Positions 8,406 through 16,688 of a stretch of 64,000 nucleotides of DNA are shown here, piece after piece. The notes beneath the pieces were generated by a model. The model saw nothing but the letters and a program-made list of their open reading frames with translations. It had not been told where the DNA came from and searched no databases. Origin of the DNA: Ruegeria sp. ANG-S4. GTDB taxonomy: Bacteria > Pseudomonadota > Alphaproteobacteria > Rhodobacterales > Rhodobacteraceae. The DNA is taken from contig NZ_JWLK01000001.1 in the NCBI RefSeq assembly GCF_000814005.1, positions 248,001-312,000 on the forward strand. The letters are read 5' to 3'. A program made the position numbers and the translations under genes. The first letter of the stretch is position 1, and the number at the start of each line of letters is the position of its first letter.

Positions 8406-9212
8406 GTGGAAGACGTCGTAACACAGGTGGGCGCGTTCGGCCCGCTGATCGCGAGCGCCATCAAGGCGCTCATCGTTCTGGTTGTTGGTTGGATCGTTGC
8501 GGGCGCATTGAGTGGCATCGTGCGCCGCCGCATCAATGCGACGCCTCATATCGACCCGACGCTTGGGAACTTTGTGGCAAGCCTTGTGAAATGGGTCCTG
8601 CTGGCCATCGTTTTTGTCGCGGTCCTGGGCATCTTTGGGATCGAGGCGACCAGCGTTGTCGCCATTCTGGGCGCGGCATCCCTGGCTATTGGTCTCGCGC
8701 TGCAAGGCACGCTCAGCGATCTCGCATCGGGCGTGATGCTGGTGGTGTTCCGACCCTACAAGCTGGGCCAATACGTGGACATTGGCGGAACGGCGGGGAC
8801 GGTCAAAGACCTCAACCTGTTCACCACTGAGTTGGTCACGCCCGACAACGTCCAGATCATTGTGCCGAACGGTCAGGCCTGGGGATCGGTGATTACCAAC
8901 TTCTCGGCCCACGATACGCGCCGGGTCGATCTTGTGTTCGGCATTGACTATGGCGACAGCGCGGACGACGCGATGAAGATCATTCTGGATGTGGCCAAAG
9001 CCGATGACCGTATTCTGGGCGATCCCGAGCCTTGGGTGCGTGTAACCAATCTGGGAGACAGTTCGGTCGATCTGACCGCGCGCCTATGGTGTCAGGCTGC
9101 AGATTACTGGGACGCAAAGTTCGACCTGACCAAGGCCATCAAAGAGGCGTTTGACGCCAAGGGCATTTCGATTCCCTATCCACATTCAGTGGAAATTCAC
9201 AAGGAGGGGTGA
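8406..9212 (+). CDS. mscS: Small-conductance mechanosensitive channel (MscS family)
   Basis: Inner-membrane channel that opens under membrane tension and releases solutes on osmotic downshock. Three predicted membrane helices lie at about residues 15-36, 55-75 and 80-105; the third is Gly/Ala-rich (ILGAASLAIGLALQG), as needed for pore packing, and is followed by the cytoplasmic beta domain with the family signature LGQYVDIGGTAGTV. I choose the GTG at 8406 because AAGGAGA sits six bases ahead and the product (268 residues) matches the family; an ATG at 8277 would add 43 unconserved residues. It is divergent from the transferase gene. Confidence 0.92.
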   Translation: MEDVVTQVGAFGPLIASAIKALIVLVVGWIVAGALSGIVRRRINATPHIDPTLGNFVASLVKWVLLAIVFVAVLGIFGIEATSVVAILGAASLAIGLALQGTLSDLASGVMLVVFRPYKLGQYVDIGGTAGTVKDLNLFTTELVTPDNVQIIVPNGQAWGSVITNFSAHDTRRVDLVFGIDYGDSADDAMKIILDVAKADDRILGDPEPWVRVTNLGDSSVDLTARLWCQAADYWDAKFDLTKAIKEAFDAKGISIPYPHSVEIHKEG

Positions 9213-9257
9213 GAACGCCCGTGAGAACGGGTATTGGAAATGCCCTGTTCTGGTTAG

Positions 9258-9296
9258 ATCTGGCGCAGCTTTTGCCGCGCCAGATTTGGTGTTTTT
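9258..9296. terminator. Terminator between mscS and ald
   Basis: A perfect 9-base stem ATCTGGCGC / GCGCCAGAT with a ten-base loop, followed on the plus strand by TTGGTGTTTTT. It separates the converging mscS and ald genes. Confidence 0.75.
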
Positions 9297-9332
9297 GGTC
9301 TTCAAAAGCGACGTTCTGCTGAGCGCCAAGCT

Positions 9333-10451
9333 CTAGGATTTGATCACCACGTTTGGTGAAACCACGTCGATGCCAAGTGCCTTGCCAACTGCGTAGTACG
9401 TCAACTGACCGGCATGGACGTTCAGGCCCGCCAACAGATGGGGGTCGTCCTGACACGCCTGTTTCCAACCTTTGTCCGCCAGAGACAGCAGAAACGGCAT
9501 CGTTGCGTTGCCCAAGGCGATGGTCGACGTACGCGCAACGGCACCGGGCATGTTGGCTACGCAATAGTGCATGATCCCGTCGACGTCGTAGATCGGGTCG
9601 GCATGGGTTGTCGCCCTGGAAGTTTCAAAACAGCCGCCCTGATCGATTGCGACGTCAACAAGCACCGCGCCGGGTTTCATGGTGGAAAGCTGGGCGCGCG
9701 TGACCAGTTTCGGTGCTGCGGCCCCGGGGATCAGAACCGCACCAATGACCATATCGGCGTCCTGAATCAATTCCGCCGTCGCGCCTGCGGTCGAGTATTG
9801 GTTCTTGAAGCGCCCGCCAAACACGTCATCCAGATAGCGCAGGCGTGGCAACGAGCGATCCAAAACGGTGACATCCGCGCCCATGCCGGCGGCAACCTGC
9901 GCGGCGTGTGTGCCAACGACGCCTCCGCCGATCACAACGACTTTTGCCGGTCCAACACCAGGAACGCCGCCCATCAGGACACCGCGTCCGCCATTGGCTT
10001 TTTGCAATGTCCATGAACCAACCTGCGGGGCCAGGCGACCGGCAACCTCGGACATGGGGGCCAGCAACGGCAGGCCGCCATTGTCGTCCGTTACGGTTTC
10101 ATAGGCAATCGCGGTACAGCCAGACGCAAGCAGATCGTGGGTTTGGTCCGGGTCGGGCGCCAGATGCAGGTAGGTGAACAGAAGCTGGCCTTCGCGCAAC
10201 ATCTTGCGCTCAACGGCTTGGGGTTCCTTGACCTTGACGATCATGTCGGCGGTGGCAAAGACCTCTTCGGCCGTATCCACGATGCGCGCGCCCGCAGCGG
10301 TGTAGGCGTCATTGTCAAAGCCAGAGCCCATCCCGGCATTTGTCTCGATGATGACCTCATGACCGCGCGCCACCGCTTCGCCGGCGGCATTCGGTGTCAT
10401 GCCGACGCGGAATTCCTGAGGTTTGATTTCCTTTGGGCAACCGATTTTCAT
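9333..10451 (-). CDS. ald: Alanine dehydrogenase
   Basis: NAD-dependent oxidative deamination of L-alanine to pyruvate and ammonium (reversible), in the cytosol. The 372 residues match the family. Substrate and catalytic residues are in KVKEP (Lys near 75) and YLHLAP (His near 96); the nucleotide-binding fold carries [31 protein letters not shown] is also conserved. The start [17 protein letters not shown] is the usual one. It is divergently arranged with an Lrp/AsnC-type regulator 136 bases away, the common arrangement in which the regulator activates ald in response to alanine (inference from context). Confidence 0.97.
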   Translation of the reverse strand: MKIGCPKEIKPQEFRVGMTPNAAGEAVARGHEVIIETNAGMGSGFDNDAYTAAGARIVDTAEEVFATADMIVKVKEPQAVERKMLREGQLLFTYLHLAPDPDQTHDLLASGCTAIAYETVTDDNGGLPLLAPMSEVAGRLAPQVGSWTLQKANGGRGVLMGGVPGVGPAKVVVIGGGVVGTHAAQVAAGMGADVTVLDRSLPRLRYLDDVFGGRFKNQYSTAGATAELIQDADMVIGAVLIPGAAAPKLVTRAQLSTMKPGAVLVDVAIDQGGCFETSRATTHADPIYDVDGIMHYCVANMPGAVARTSTIALGNATMPFLLSLADKGWKQACQDDPHLLAGLNVHAGQLTYYAVGKALGIDVVSPNVVIKS

Positions 10452-10587
10452 TGGGAGTCTCCGTTCACAAACTGCCTAAATTATGTGCAGAATCCGGCGC
10501 AATTTTTGTGAAACCCTGCTTGAAAAGTACCTGATGGACAGGAGATTATCCGAAAGAACCGAGTTTTCATGCAACGAGTGTGCGCAA
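10452..10587. promoter_or_regulatory. Shared promoter region of ald and its Lrp-type regulator
   Basis: The 136 bases between the divergent start codons are richer in A and T than the genes and contain CTAAATTATGTGCAG near 10476, loosely similar to Lrp-family sites with an AT centre. This is the expected place for the operator and both promoters; I cannot fix the exact site. Confidence 0.4.
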
Positions 10588-11046
10588 ATGAGTTTAGATG
10601 CAACGGATCGTAAGATTCTGGCTGCCCTTCAGCGCAAAGGCCGGATGTCCAATGCCGAGTTGTCCGATCAGGCCAACCTGTCGCCCTCGGCCTGTCATCG
10701 GCGGGTGCAGCGACTGGAGGCTGAAGGCTATATCAGGGACTATGTCGCTTTGCTGGATGCACGGAAACTCAAGGTTCCGACAACCGTATTTGTTGAGATC
10801 ACCCTGCAGGGGCAAGCCGAAGAGGTGCTCGAAGCTTTCGAAAAGGCGGTTGCCCGAATTCCCGACGTGCTCGAATGCCACCTGATGGCGGGTACGGCGG
10901 ATTACATTCTGAAGGTTGTCGCCGAAAACACCGAAGACTTTGCCCGTATTCACCGCCAATATCTGTCGCGCCTGCCCGGCGTTGCGCAAATGCAAAGTTC
11001 ATTCGCCTTGCGCACCGTATTCAAAACCACCGCACTGCCGGTCTGA
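10588..11046 (+). CDS. Lrp/AsnC family transcriptional regulator, probable ald activator
   Basis: A 152-residue DNA-binding protein. Residues 1-60 form the winged helix-turn-helix (DATDRKILAALQRKGRMSNA, then SPSACHRRVQRLEAEGYI); residues 65-145 form the RAM amino-acid-binding domain (VFVEITLQGQ, CHLMAGTADYILKV). I start at the ATG giving MSLDATDRKIL because Lrp proteins normally begin there; upstream in-frame ATGs add unconserved residues. Divergence from ald suggests it senses alanine or another amino acid and controls that gene. Confidence 0.9.
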   Translation: MSLDATDRKILAALQRKGRMSNAELSDQANLSPSACHRRVQRLEAEGYIRDYVALLDARKLKVPTTVFVEITLQGQAEEVLEAFEKAVARIPDVLECHLMAGTADYILKVVAENTEDFARIHRQYLSRLPGVAQMQSSFALRTVFKTTALPV

Positions 11047-11234
11047 CATCTTGGGGTTGCGTCAATTCTGACGCTTGTATCCTGACCCGGCTGCGTTCAC
11101 ATTTAGGTCTTGGCGTTCGTGTTTGAATTCTTGACCTGCGGGAAGGTTGCACGCGGGTCTCGGCCCTTTTTGACACCTCATTTTTACACGACGTCGATAC
11201 GGTCCGAACCCGAAAAAACGATAAGGAGCAGACC

Positions 11235-12152
11235 TTGGCACATGACATAAACGACGCTGCGCAGGACTGGTTGGAAGCCGAGCTGGAAGACACGCTGGAC
11301 GAAGATTTCGAGATCGAGTTCAACGAGCCGATGCTGTCGATGGAGATCCGCAAAATCTACAAGGCGCAGCATCCCGATATGCTGGACCGCAAGGTGTACT
11401 TCCGCAACCTGTTGCGCCTTCAGGCCGAACTGATCAAGGTTCAGGACTGGGTGCAGCACACCGGTGCCAAAGTCTGCATTTTATTCGAAGGCCGCGACAG
11501 CGCAGGCAAGGGGGGCGTGATCAAACGGATCACTCAGCGCCTGAACCCGCGTGTTGCCCGTGTCGTTGCGTTGCCCGCACCCAGCCGTCGCGAGCAAAGC
11601 CAGTGGTATTTCCAGCGCTATGTACCGCACCTGCCCGCAGCGGGCGAAATCGTTTTGTTCGACCGGTCCTGGTACAACCGGGCCGGGGTTGAGCGTGTGA
11701 TGGGGTTTGCATCGGAAAATCAGGTTGAACAGTTTTTTCAGGACGTTCCCGAGTTCGAGCGGATGTTGGTCCGGTCTGGGATCATCTTGCTAAAATACTG
11801 GTTCTCGATCACGGATGAAGAACAGCAGTTGCGGTTCCTGATGCGCATTCATGATCCGATGAAGCAGTGGAAGCTGTCGCCGATGGACTTGGAGTCCCGC
11901 ATACGGTGGGAGTCTTACACAAAGGCCAAGGAAGACATGCTTTTCCGCACAAACATCACCGAAGCGCCTTGGTATATCGTCGAGGGAAATGACAAGAAAC
12001 GCGAGCGTTTGAACTGTATCGAGCACTTGCTGACCCGTATCCCTTACGAGGATGTGCCTCAGGAAAAGGTCAACCTGCCGGACCGTCGATATAACCCGGA
12101 ATACGAGCGGCGTGTTCTGCCGGACGATCTGTACGTTCCAAAAGTCTATTGA
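11235..12152 (+). CDS. ppk2: Polyphosphate kinase 2
   Basis: Transfers phosphate between polyphosphate and nucleoside diphosphates in the cytosol. The 305-residue single-domain protein carries the Walker A loop GRDSAGKGG (residues 86-94) and the Walker B and lid block FDRSWYNRAGVERVMGF about 55 residues later, both diagnostic of PPK2. The N-terminal 40 residues are strongly acidic. The start codon is TTG, with ATAAGGAG placed correctly ahead; no ATG fits before the conserved region begins. It is monocistronic, with a hairpin after the stop. Whether it favours GDP or ADP cannot be read from sequence. Confidence 0.95.
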   Translation: MAHDINDAAQDWLEAELEDTLDEDFEIEFNEPMLSMEIRKIYKAQHPDMLDRKVYFRNLLRLQAELIKVQDWVQHTGAKVCILFEGRDSAGKGGVIKRITQRLNPRVARVVALPAPSRREQSQWYFQRYVPHLPAAGEIVLFDRSWYNRAGVERVMGFASENQVEQFFQDVPEFERMLVRSGIILLKYWFSITDEEQQLRFLMRIHDPMKQWKLSPMDLESRIRWESYTKAKEDMLFRTNITEAPWYIVEGNDKKRERLNCIEHLLTRIPYEDVPQEKVNLPDRRYNPEYERRVLPDDLYVPKVY

Positions 12153-12170
12153 TCCAAAGATCAAAGTGAC

Positions 12171-12189
12171 GCGGGGCCATTGGCCCCGC
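12171..12189. terminator. Terminator between ppk2 and the CAP-protein gene
   Basis: A perfect 9-base stem GCGGGGCCA / TGGCCCCGC with a one-base centre between two converging genes. The plus side continues as ACCTTCGTCTTTCTT, a moderate T-rich tail. Confidence 0.65.
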
Positions 12190-12202
12190 ACCTTCGTCTT
12201 TC

Positions 12203-13273
12203 TTACACGAAATCAAATCCGCAGGTCGTGTCGAAGAACGGCACACAGCAGACATCGTCGGTTGTATCTTCAGCTACGTCGATATCCGTCTCAATGATGT
12301 CGTCGTCCGAGAAGTCGAATCTGAAAGTGAATTCAAATTCGTTTGCACCAGAAGCCGGATCGTCCTGCTCGGGTACATTCCAGTCGAATTGATCAAAGCG
12401 CGCCTGAAGGGCGGTGACAAAAGCCTCGATCTCGGCCAGAAAACCTGCGACGTCGAATTCCACAACGTCTGGAGTGTCCTCTTCGACGGGTTCGGCGACG
12501 TCTTCTTCGATTGGATCGTCCACATCCTCGACGGGTTCGGCGACGTCTTCCTCGATGGGCTCGTCCACGTCCTCGACGGGTTCGGCGACGTCTTCCTCGA
12601 TGGGCTCGTCCACGTCCTCGACGGGTTCGGCGACGTCTTCCTCGATGGGCTCGTCCACGTCCTCGACGGGTTCGGCGACGTCTTCCTCGATTGGCTCGTC
12701 CACGTCCTCGACGGGTTCGGCGACGTCTTCCTCGATGGGTTCTTCAACATCCTCCACCGGCTCAGAGACGTCTTCCGCAAGCGGCATCGGAACCGGGTCC
12801 GATGCAGGAACGCCATCATCCAGAATCACATCAGCGCTGGTCGCAGCAAAGTTCTGGGTAACCATGATGGCGTCATACCCTTGCATATCGCCGGTCTCGA
12901 TGCCGATACCGATGTATTTGAAGTCCGGGTTCAGAATGTTGGCGCGGTGGCCGGGGCTGTTCATGAGGTTTTCGTGCAATTGCGCGACATCGTCGCTGAT
13001 GCCGGGTGCACCGCGTTCGGACTGCCAGGCGATGTTTTCGCCCGTGCGCCAGCTTCCTTCCAGATCAAACCCGGCTGCTTGCATGCGCTGGGTTGCAGAT
13101 GATCCGCCCGCGCCCGTGTGGCTGAACCTGTCCGTGTCCAGCATCCAGGCACTATGGTCCTCGGACGAGTCGTTGAGTTGTGTCTCCAGTTGTAGGGGGT
13201 CCAGTCCGCGGGATGTGCGCTCTTGGTTGATGAGCGCCAGCATTTCCCGTTCGACTGCGCTTGCTGTCGACAT
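12203..13273 (-). CDS. CAP-domain (SCP/PR-1) protein with acidic tandem repeats
   Basis: A 356-residue protein. Residues 5-145 are a CAP domain: the conserved histidines and glutamates are in SHTGAGGSS, WRTGENIAW and NSPGHRANIL, with VTQNFA closing the fold. Residues 168-265 are about 6.5 copies of a 15-residue repeat (DVAEPVEDVDEPIEE), almost identical in DNA. The C-terminal 90 residues are again acidic, ending CGFDFV. No signal peptide is present; an acidic protein of this kind with a hydrophobic tail fits type I export, which is inference. Bacterial CAP proteins are often extracellular, and their activity is poorly defined. The gene stands alone. Confidence 0.85.
   Translation of the reverse strand: MSTASAVEREMLALINQERTSRGLDPLQLETQLNDSSEDHSAWMLDTDRFSHTGAGGSSATQRMQAAGFDLEGSWRTGENIAWQSERGAPGISDDVAQLHENLMNSPGHRANILNPDFKYIGIGIETGDMQGYDAIMVTQNFAATSADVILDDGVPASDPVPMPLAEDVSEPVEDVEEPIEEDVAEPVEDVDEPIEEDVAEPVEDVDEPIEEDVAEPVEDVDEPIEEDVAEPVEDVDEPIEEDVAEPVEDVDDPIEEDVAEPVEEDTPDVVEFDVAGFLAEIEAFVTALQARFDQFDWNVPEQDDPASGANEFEFTFRFDFSDDDIIETDIDVAEDTTDDVCCVPFFDTTCGFDFV
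12479..12772 (-). repeat. 45-base in-frame tandem repeat, about 6.5 units
   Basis: Direct repeats of 45 bases inside the CAP-protein gene. The central four units are nearly identical in DNA, and the outer ones carry single-codon changes (VEE or VDD in place of VDE). The near identity points to recent unequal exchange or slippage, so copy number is likely to differ among strains. Confidence 0.9.
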
Positions 13274-13503
13274 TTTTGCCTCCGTTTTGGTTTATGTCTG
13301 TAACAGACGCCGCCAGTTACAAGTGAGGCACCAAGGGCGAAAAGAGGCACGCGTAATCCAAGCGGGTTTTGGCATGGAGGTGCTGCCAGACCTGATTCGC
13401 TGCGCTGCAATATGCCGGTCCAAACGGGTGTCGCAGCGCTCGGCAGTTTACCGCACAGAATTGTCCGCAAATAGGCAGGATGTCTCAGGGGTGGAAACGA
13501 CAA

Positions 13504-13527
13504 ACCCCCGGGCGATGCCTCGGGGGT
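13504..13527 (-). terminator. Terminator after rpsU
   Basis: A 7-base stem ACCCCCG / CGGGGGT with a ten-base loop, 39 bases past the rpsU stop on the minus strand, followed by TTTG in that direction. Confidence 0.75.
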
Positions 13528-13565
13528 CGTCAAATAGTGTCATCCAAAGCTGGACGAGTGAGGTT

Positions 13566-13772
13566 TTAGAGCAAACCTTCGCGCTGTGCTTTCTTACGTG
13601 CCAGTTTACGGGCACGGCGGATCGCTTCAGCCTTCTCGCGCGCTTTCTTCTCGGACGGCTTCTCGAAATGTTGCTTAAGCTTCATCTCACGGAACACGCC
13701 TTCGCGCTGCAGCTTTTTCTTCAGGGCACGAAGCGCCTGATCGACATTGTTGTCGCGAACACTAACCTGCAT
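13566..13772 (-). CDS. rpsU: 30S ribosomal protein S21
   Basis: A 68-residue basic protein of the small ribosomal subunit, important for initiation on natural mRNAs. The start [20 protein letters not shown] and the basic tail [20 protein letters not shown] are those of bacterial bS21. AAAGGTGG precedes the ATG. It is monocistronic with its own terminator and faces coq9 divergently across 111 bases. Confidence 0.97.
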   Translation of the reverse strand: MQVSVRDNNVDQALRALKKKLQREGVFREMKLKQHFEKPSEKKAREKAEAIRRARKLARKKAQREGLL

Positions 13773-13883
13773 GTGGTTGTCACCACCTTTCTAGATAGAG
13801 TTGCAAGGAAATTGCAGGAAGTGGCCGTATAGCAAAGCGCACCTATCTTGTCTAGTACTGGGCCCGAGAACCGGAGAACCGCC

Positions 13884-14576
13884 ATGACCGTGACCTACGA
13901 AGACGCCAAAGAGAAACTATTGGACGCCATGCTGGACCACGTCCCCTTTGACGGCTGGTCTGAAACCAGCTTTCGTGCGGCCATTGCCGATTGCGATATC
14001 GACGACGGGTTGGCCCGCGCCATCTGTCCGCGTGGGGCGGTTGATTTGGCGCTGGCATTCCATGCGCGCGGTGACACCGAGATGCTGGAACGCATCAAGT
14101 CCGAGGATCTAAGCGGGCTGAAATTCAGAGACAAGATTGCGGCGGCGGTGCGGTTTCGACTGCAGGCCGTGCAGGACAAGGAGGCGGTACGCCGAGGAAT
14201 GACATTGTTCGCTTTGCCGTCTCACGCGGCGGATGGGGCCAAGGCTATTTGGGGTACCTGCGATCAGATATGGGATGCGTTGGGCGATACCTCGGATGAC
14301 GTGAACTGGTACACCAAAAGGGCGACGCTTTCCGCAGTGTACTCTTCGACGCTGCTGTATTGGTTGGGCGACGACAGTCCGGATCATCAGAAGACGTGGG
14401 AGTTTCTGGATCGCCGTATCGAAGGTGTCATGCAATTCGAGAAACTAAAGTCGCAGGTCAACGAAAATCCGCTGCTCAAACCGTTCCTGACTGTTCCCAA
14501 CTGGCTGGCGGGTCAGATCAAGGCGCCTGTGCGTATGCGCGCGGATTTGCCAGGGATGCTGAACCCGCGTAAGTGA
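13884..14576 (+). CDS. COQ9 family ubiquinone biosynthesis protein
   Basis: A 230-residue protein of the COQ9/TetR-like fold. In mitochondria and alphaproteobacteria the family supports the late hydroxylation steps of ubiquinone synthesis (with COQ7) by presenting lipid intermediates. Family marks are WNWYTKR-like VNWYTKRATLSAVYSSTLLY and the following WLGDDSPDHQKTWEFLDRRI. I start at the ATG giving MTVTYEDAKEKLLDAM because GGAGAACC precedes it; a longer reading begins inside the rpsU promoter region. The quinone oxidoreductase gene follows after 64 bases in the same direction. Confidence 0.9.
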   Translation: MTVTYEDAKEKLLDAMLDHVPFDGWSETSFRAAIADCDIDDGLARAICPRGAVDLALAFHARGDTEMLERIKSEDLSGLKFRDKIAAAVRFRLQAVQDKEAVRRGMTLFALPSHAADGAKAIWGTCDQIWDALGDTSDDVNWYTKRATLSAVYSSTLLYWLGDDSPDHQKTWEFLDRRIEGVMQFEKLKSQVNENPLLKPFLTVPNWLAGQIKAPVRMRADLPGMLNPRK

Positions 14577-14640
14577 GCGCCACTTGCGTCTGGGCCTTTT
14601 CCCAATCGCCTGTTAGGACTTGGGCAAAGGAGAACTGCCC

Positions 14641-15627
14641 ATGCCCCAAATGATGCGCGCTGTCGAGATTACCACGCCGGGCGGTCCGGATGTTTTGCAG
14701 CTGACCGAGCGTTCGGTGCCCGAGCCGGGTCATGGTCAGGTTGTCATCAAAGTCGCCTATGCCGGGGTGAACCGCCCGGACGCTCTGCAGCGTGCCGGGG
14801 CCTACGATCCACCTCCGGGTGCCAGCGACCTGCCGGGGCTTGAAGCGTCTGGCGAGATCGTTGCCGTCGGCGCCGGGGTTGATGGGTATGCGCTGGGGGA
14901 TCAGGTCTGTGCCCTGTTGCCGGGTGGCGGATACGCCGAATATGTCGCGACACCTGCCGCACATTGCCTGCCCGTACCCTCAGGTATGAGTTTGAAAGAG
15001 GCCGCTTGCCTGCCCGAAACCTTCTTCACTGTCTGGTCCAACGTCTTTACGCGCGGTGGATTGAAAGCAGGCGAACGGTTTTTGGTTCACGGTGGCTCCA
15101 GCGGGATTGGCACAACGGCCATCCAGTTGGCGCATGCTTTTGGTGCGCGGGTATTTGCAACCGCCGGTTCAGACGACAAATGTGCGGCTTGCGTCGAATT
15201 GGGGGCCGAGAAGGCCATCAATTACAAGCAAGAGGATTTCGTGGCTGCATTGCGCGCTGAAGGCGGGGCAAATCTGATCCTCGACATGGTTGGCGGCGAC
15301 TATATCCCGCGCAATATCAAGGCTCTGGCGGACGATGGCCGATTGGTTCAAATCGCCTTTTTGCGCGGCCCGGTGGTTGAAATGAATTTTGCGCTGATGA
15401 TGGTGAAACGCCTGACTCTGACCGGCAGCACGTTGCGGCCCCAAAGCGATCTGGCAAAGGCGAAAATTGCGCAGGATTTGCGCGAAGCCGTTTGGCCTTT
15501 GCTGGAGGCCGGGAAGGTCGCACCCGTGATGGACAGCGAGTTTGAGTTGGCCGCGGCCGCCTCAGCGCACGCGCGAATGGAAAGCTCAGGCCATATCGGC
15601 AAGATCGTCCTGAAGGTGTCGGACTAA
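14641..15627 (+). CDS. NAD(P)H:quinone oxidoreductase, PIG3 type
   Basis: A medium-chain dehydrogenase/reductase of 328 residues without zinc ligands that reduces quinones or activated alkenes using NADPH. The N-terminal catalytic half begins MRAVEITTPGGPDVLQL; the Rossmann half carries GGSSGIGTTAIQLA (residues about 150-163) and a charged position ATAGSDDKCAACVELGA that sets cofactor use. The pattern is that of the PIG3-like branch. AAAGGAG precedes the chosen ATG. It lies downstream of coq9, a sensible pairing with quinone metabolism, though its physiological substrate is unknown. Confidence 0.88.
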   Translation: MPQMMRAVEITTPGGPDVLQLTERSVPEPGHGQVVIKVAYAGVNRPDALQRAGAYDPPPGASDLPGLEASGEIVAVGAGVDGYALGDQVCALLPGGGYAEYVATPAAHCLPVPSGMSLKEAACLPETFFTVWSNVFTRGGLKAGERFLVHGGSSGIGTTAIQLAHAFGARVFATAGSDDKCAACVELGAEKAINYKQEDFVAALRAEGGANLILDMVGGDYIPRNIKALADDGRLVQIAFLRGPVVEMNFALMMVKRLTLTGSTLRPQSDLAKAKIAQDLREAVWPLLEAGKVAPVMDSEFELAAAASAHARMESSGHIGKIVLKVSD

Positions 15628-15635
15628 GCGCAGCT

Positions 15636-16499
15636 TCAGGCGACGGCCCGTCGATACAGGTGCCATGTGGCATGGCCCAGAACAGGCATGACCACGATCA
15701 GGCCCAGCAGCATGGGGATCGCGCCAACAACCAGCATGGCCGCGACAACAAAACCCCAAGTCAGGATGACGCCGGGGTTATGCCTTAGCACACGTACCGA
15801 GGTCACGACGGCAACCGGCAGTCCGACTTTTCTGTCCAGCAATAGCGGGAAACTGACGACGCTGATGGCCAGCGCCATCAACGCGAACAGAAAACCGATC
15901 GTCGTACCGATTACGATCATCGCCCAACCAGCACCGGTTGTGAAAACCTCTGCCGCGAAACTGCCGAAAGAGGCTGGCGGTTCGGGGCCGAGCGTTTGTG
16001 CATAAAGGCTCTGCGCCACCATCAACCAGATCAACAGCAGCATGACCAGATAGAATCCCAGGGCCAAAATGGCTCCGAAGGATGGTGATCGGAAAACGCC
16101 CAAAGCATCAAGCCAGTGCACTTCGGCGCCTTGTTCTCGTTTACGGCTGATTTCATAAAGTCCGACGGCGGCAACAGGCCCAATCAGCGCGAAACCGGCG
16201 ATCAACGGGGCCAGCAGGGGCACCATGTCCATGTTCAAGCCGATGCCGAACATCAAAAGCCCGGCAATTGGGTAAATGAGGACGATAAAGATCGCATCGG
16301 CGCGGGTTTCCAGAAAGTCGTGATAGCCTGCCAAGAGGCAGGCGCGCAGATCTGAGATCGTCAGGGTCTGCACAACAGGCATTTCGTGGGTTTCCGAACT
16401 GCCCACCGTTGATACGCTTTCCGCAATATGTTCGCTGGTCGCCCCGAGGTTTCGAGCGGCCCAGCTGATTGGATTACCGATCGTTTTGTCCATGATCAT
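15636..16499 (-). CDS. DUF2189 integral membrane protein
   Basis: About 287 residues with a soluble N-terminal part of 60 residues and then six hydrophobic segments (for example FIVLIYPIAGLLMFGIGL, GAILALGFYLVMLLLIWLMV and ILTWGFVVAAMLVVGAIPML). The block ISRKREQGAEVHWLDALGVF between helices two and three is typical of DUF2189. The function of the family is unknown; it is often near respiratory genes. The start could be the ATG at 16499 or at 16493, both close to AGGGAAGGGG. It converges on the first quinone oxidoreductase and is followed upstream by a second one in the opposite direction. Confidence 0.85.
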   Translation of the reverse strand: MIMDKTIGNPISWAARNLGATSEHIAESVSTVGSSETHEMPVVQTLTISDLRACLLAGYHDFLETRADAIFIVLIYPIAGLLMFGIGLNMDMVPLLAPLIAGFALIGPVAAVGLYEISRKREQGAEVHWLDALGVFRSPSFGAILALGFYLVMLLLIWLMVAQSLYAQTLGPEPPASFGSFAAEVFTTGAGWAMIVIGTTIGFLFALMALAISVVSFPLLLDRKVGLPVAVVTSVRVLRHNPGVILTWGFVVAAMLVVGAIPMLLGLIVVMPVLGHATWHLYRRAVA

Positions 16500-16688
16500 C
16501 CCCTTCCCTGGCATGGCTGCGCCACGGGGTACATCCGGTAATCTGAGTTCGTAACCGGATGATCCGGCAACGCCTACACATAGTATAGCACAGTTTTGCG
16601 CCCAAGTCCGCTGATGCTCGTCTCACCGAATGGATTGCCCTGTTTCGCAGTCGTGATAGCTTGGCCAAAAGCCTTCAGGGAGAGCACA

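Noticed and set aside
12479-12772. CRISPR array
   Set aside because: The units are head-to-tail without spacers, are in frame and encode a protein repeat; no cas gene is near.
12389-13832. Long plus-strand open frames (237 and 472 residues) with repeated Ser/Thr or Asp/Gly/Phe motifs
   Set aside because: They are opposite-strand shadows of the tandem repeat in the CAP gene and of rpsU; the repeats keep all frames open. No ribosome-binding site or family match.
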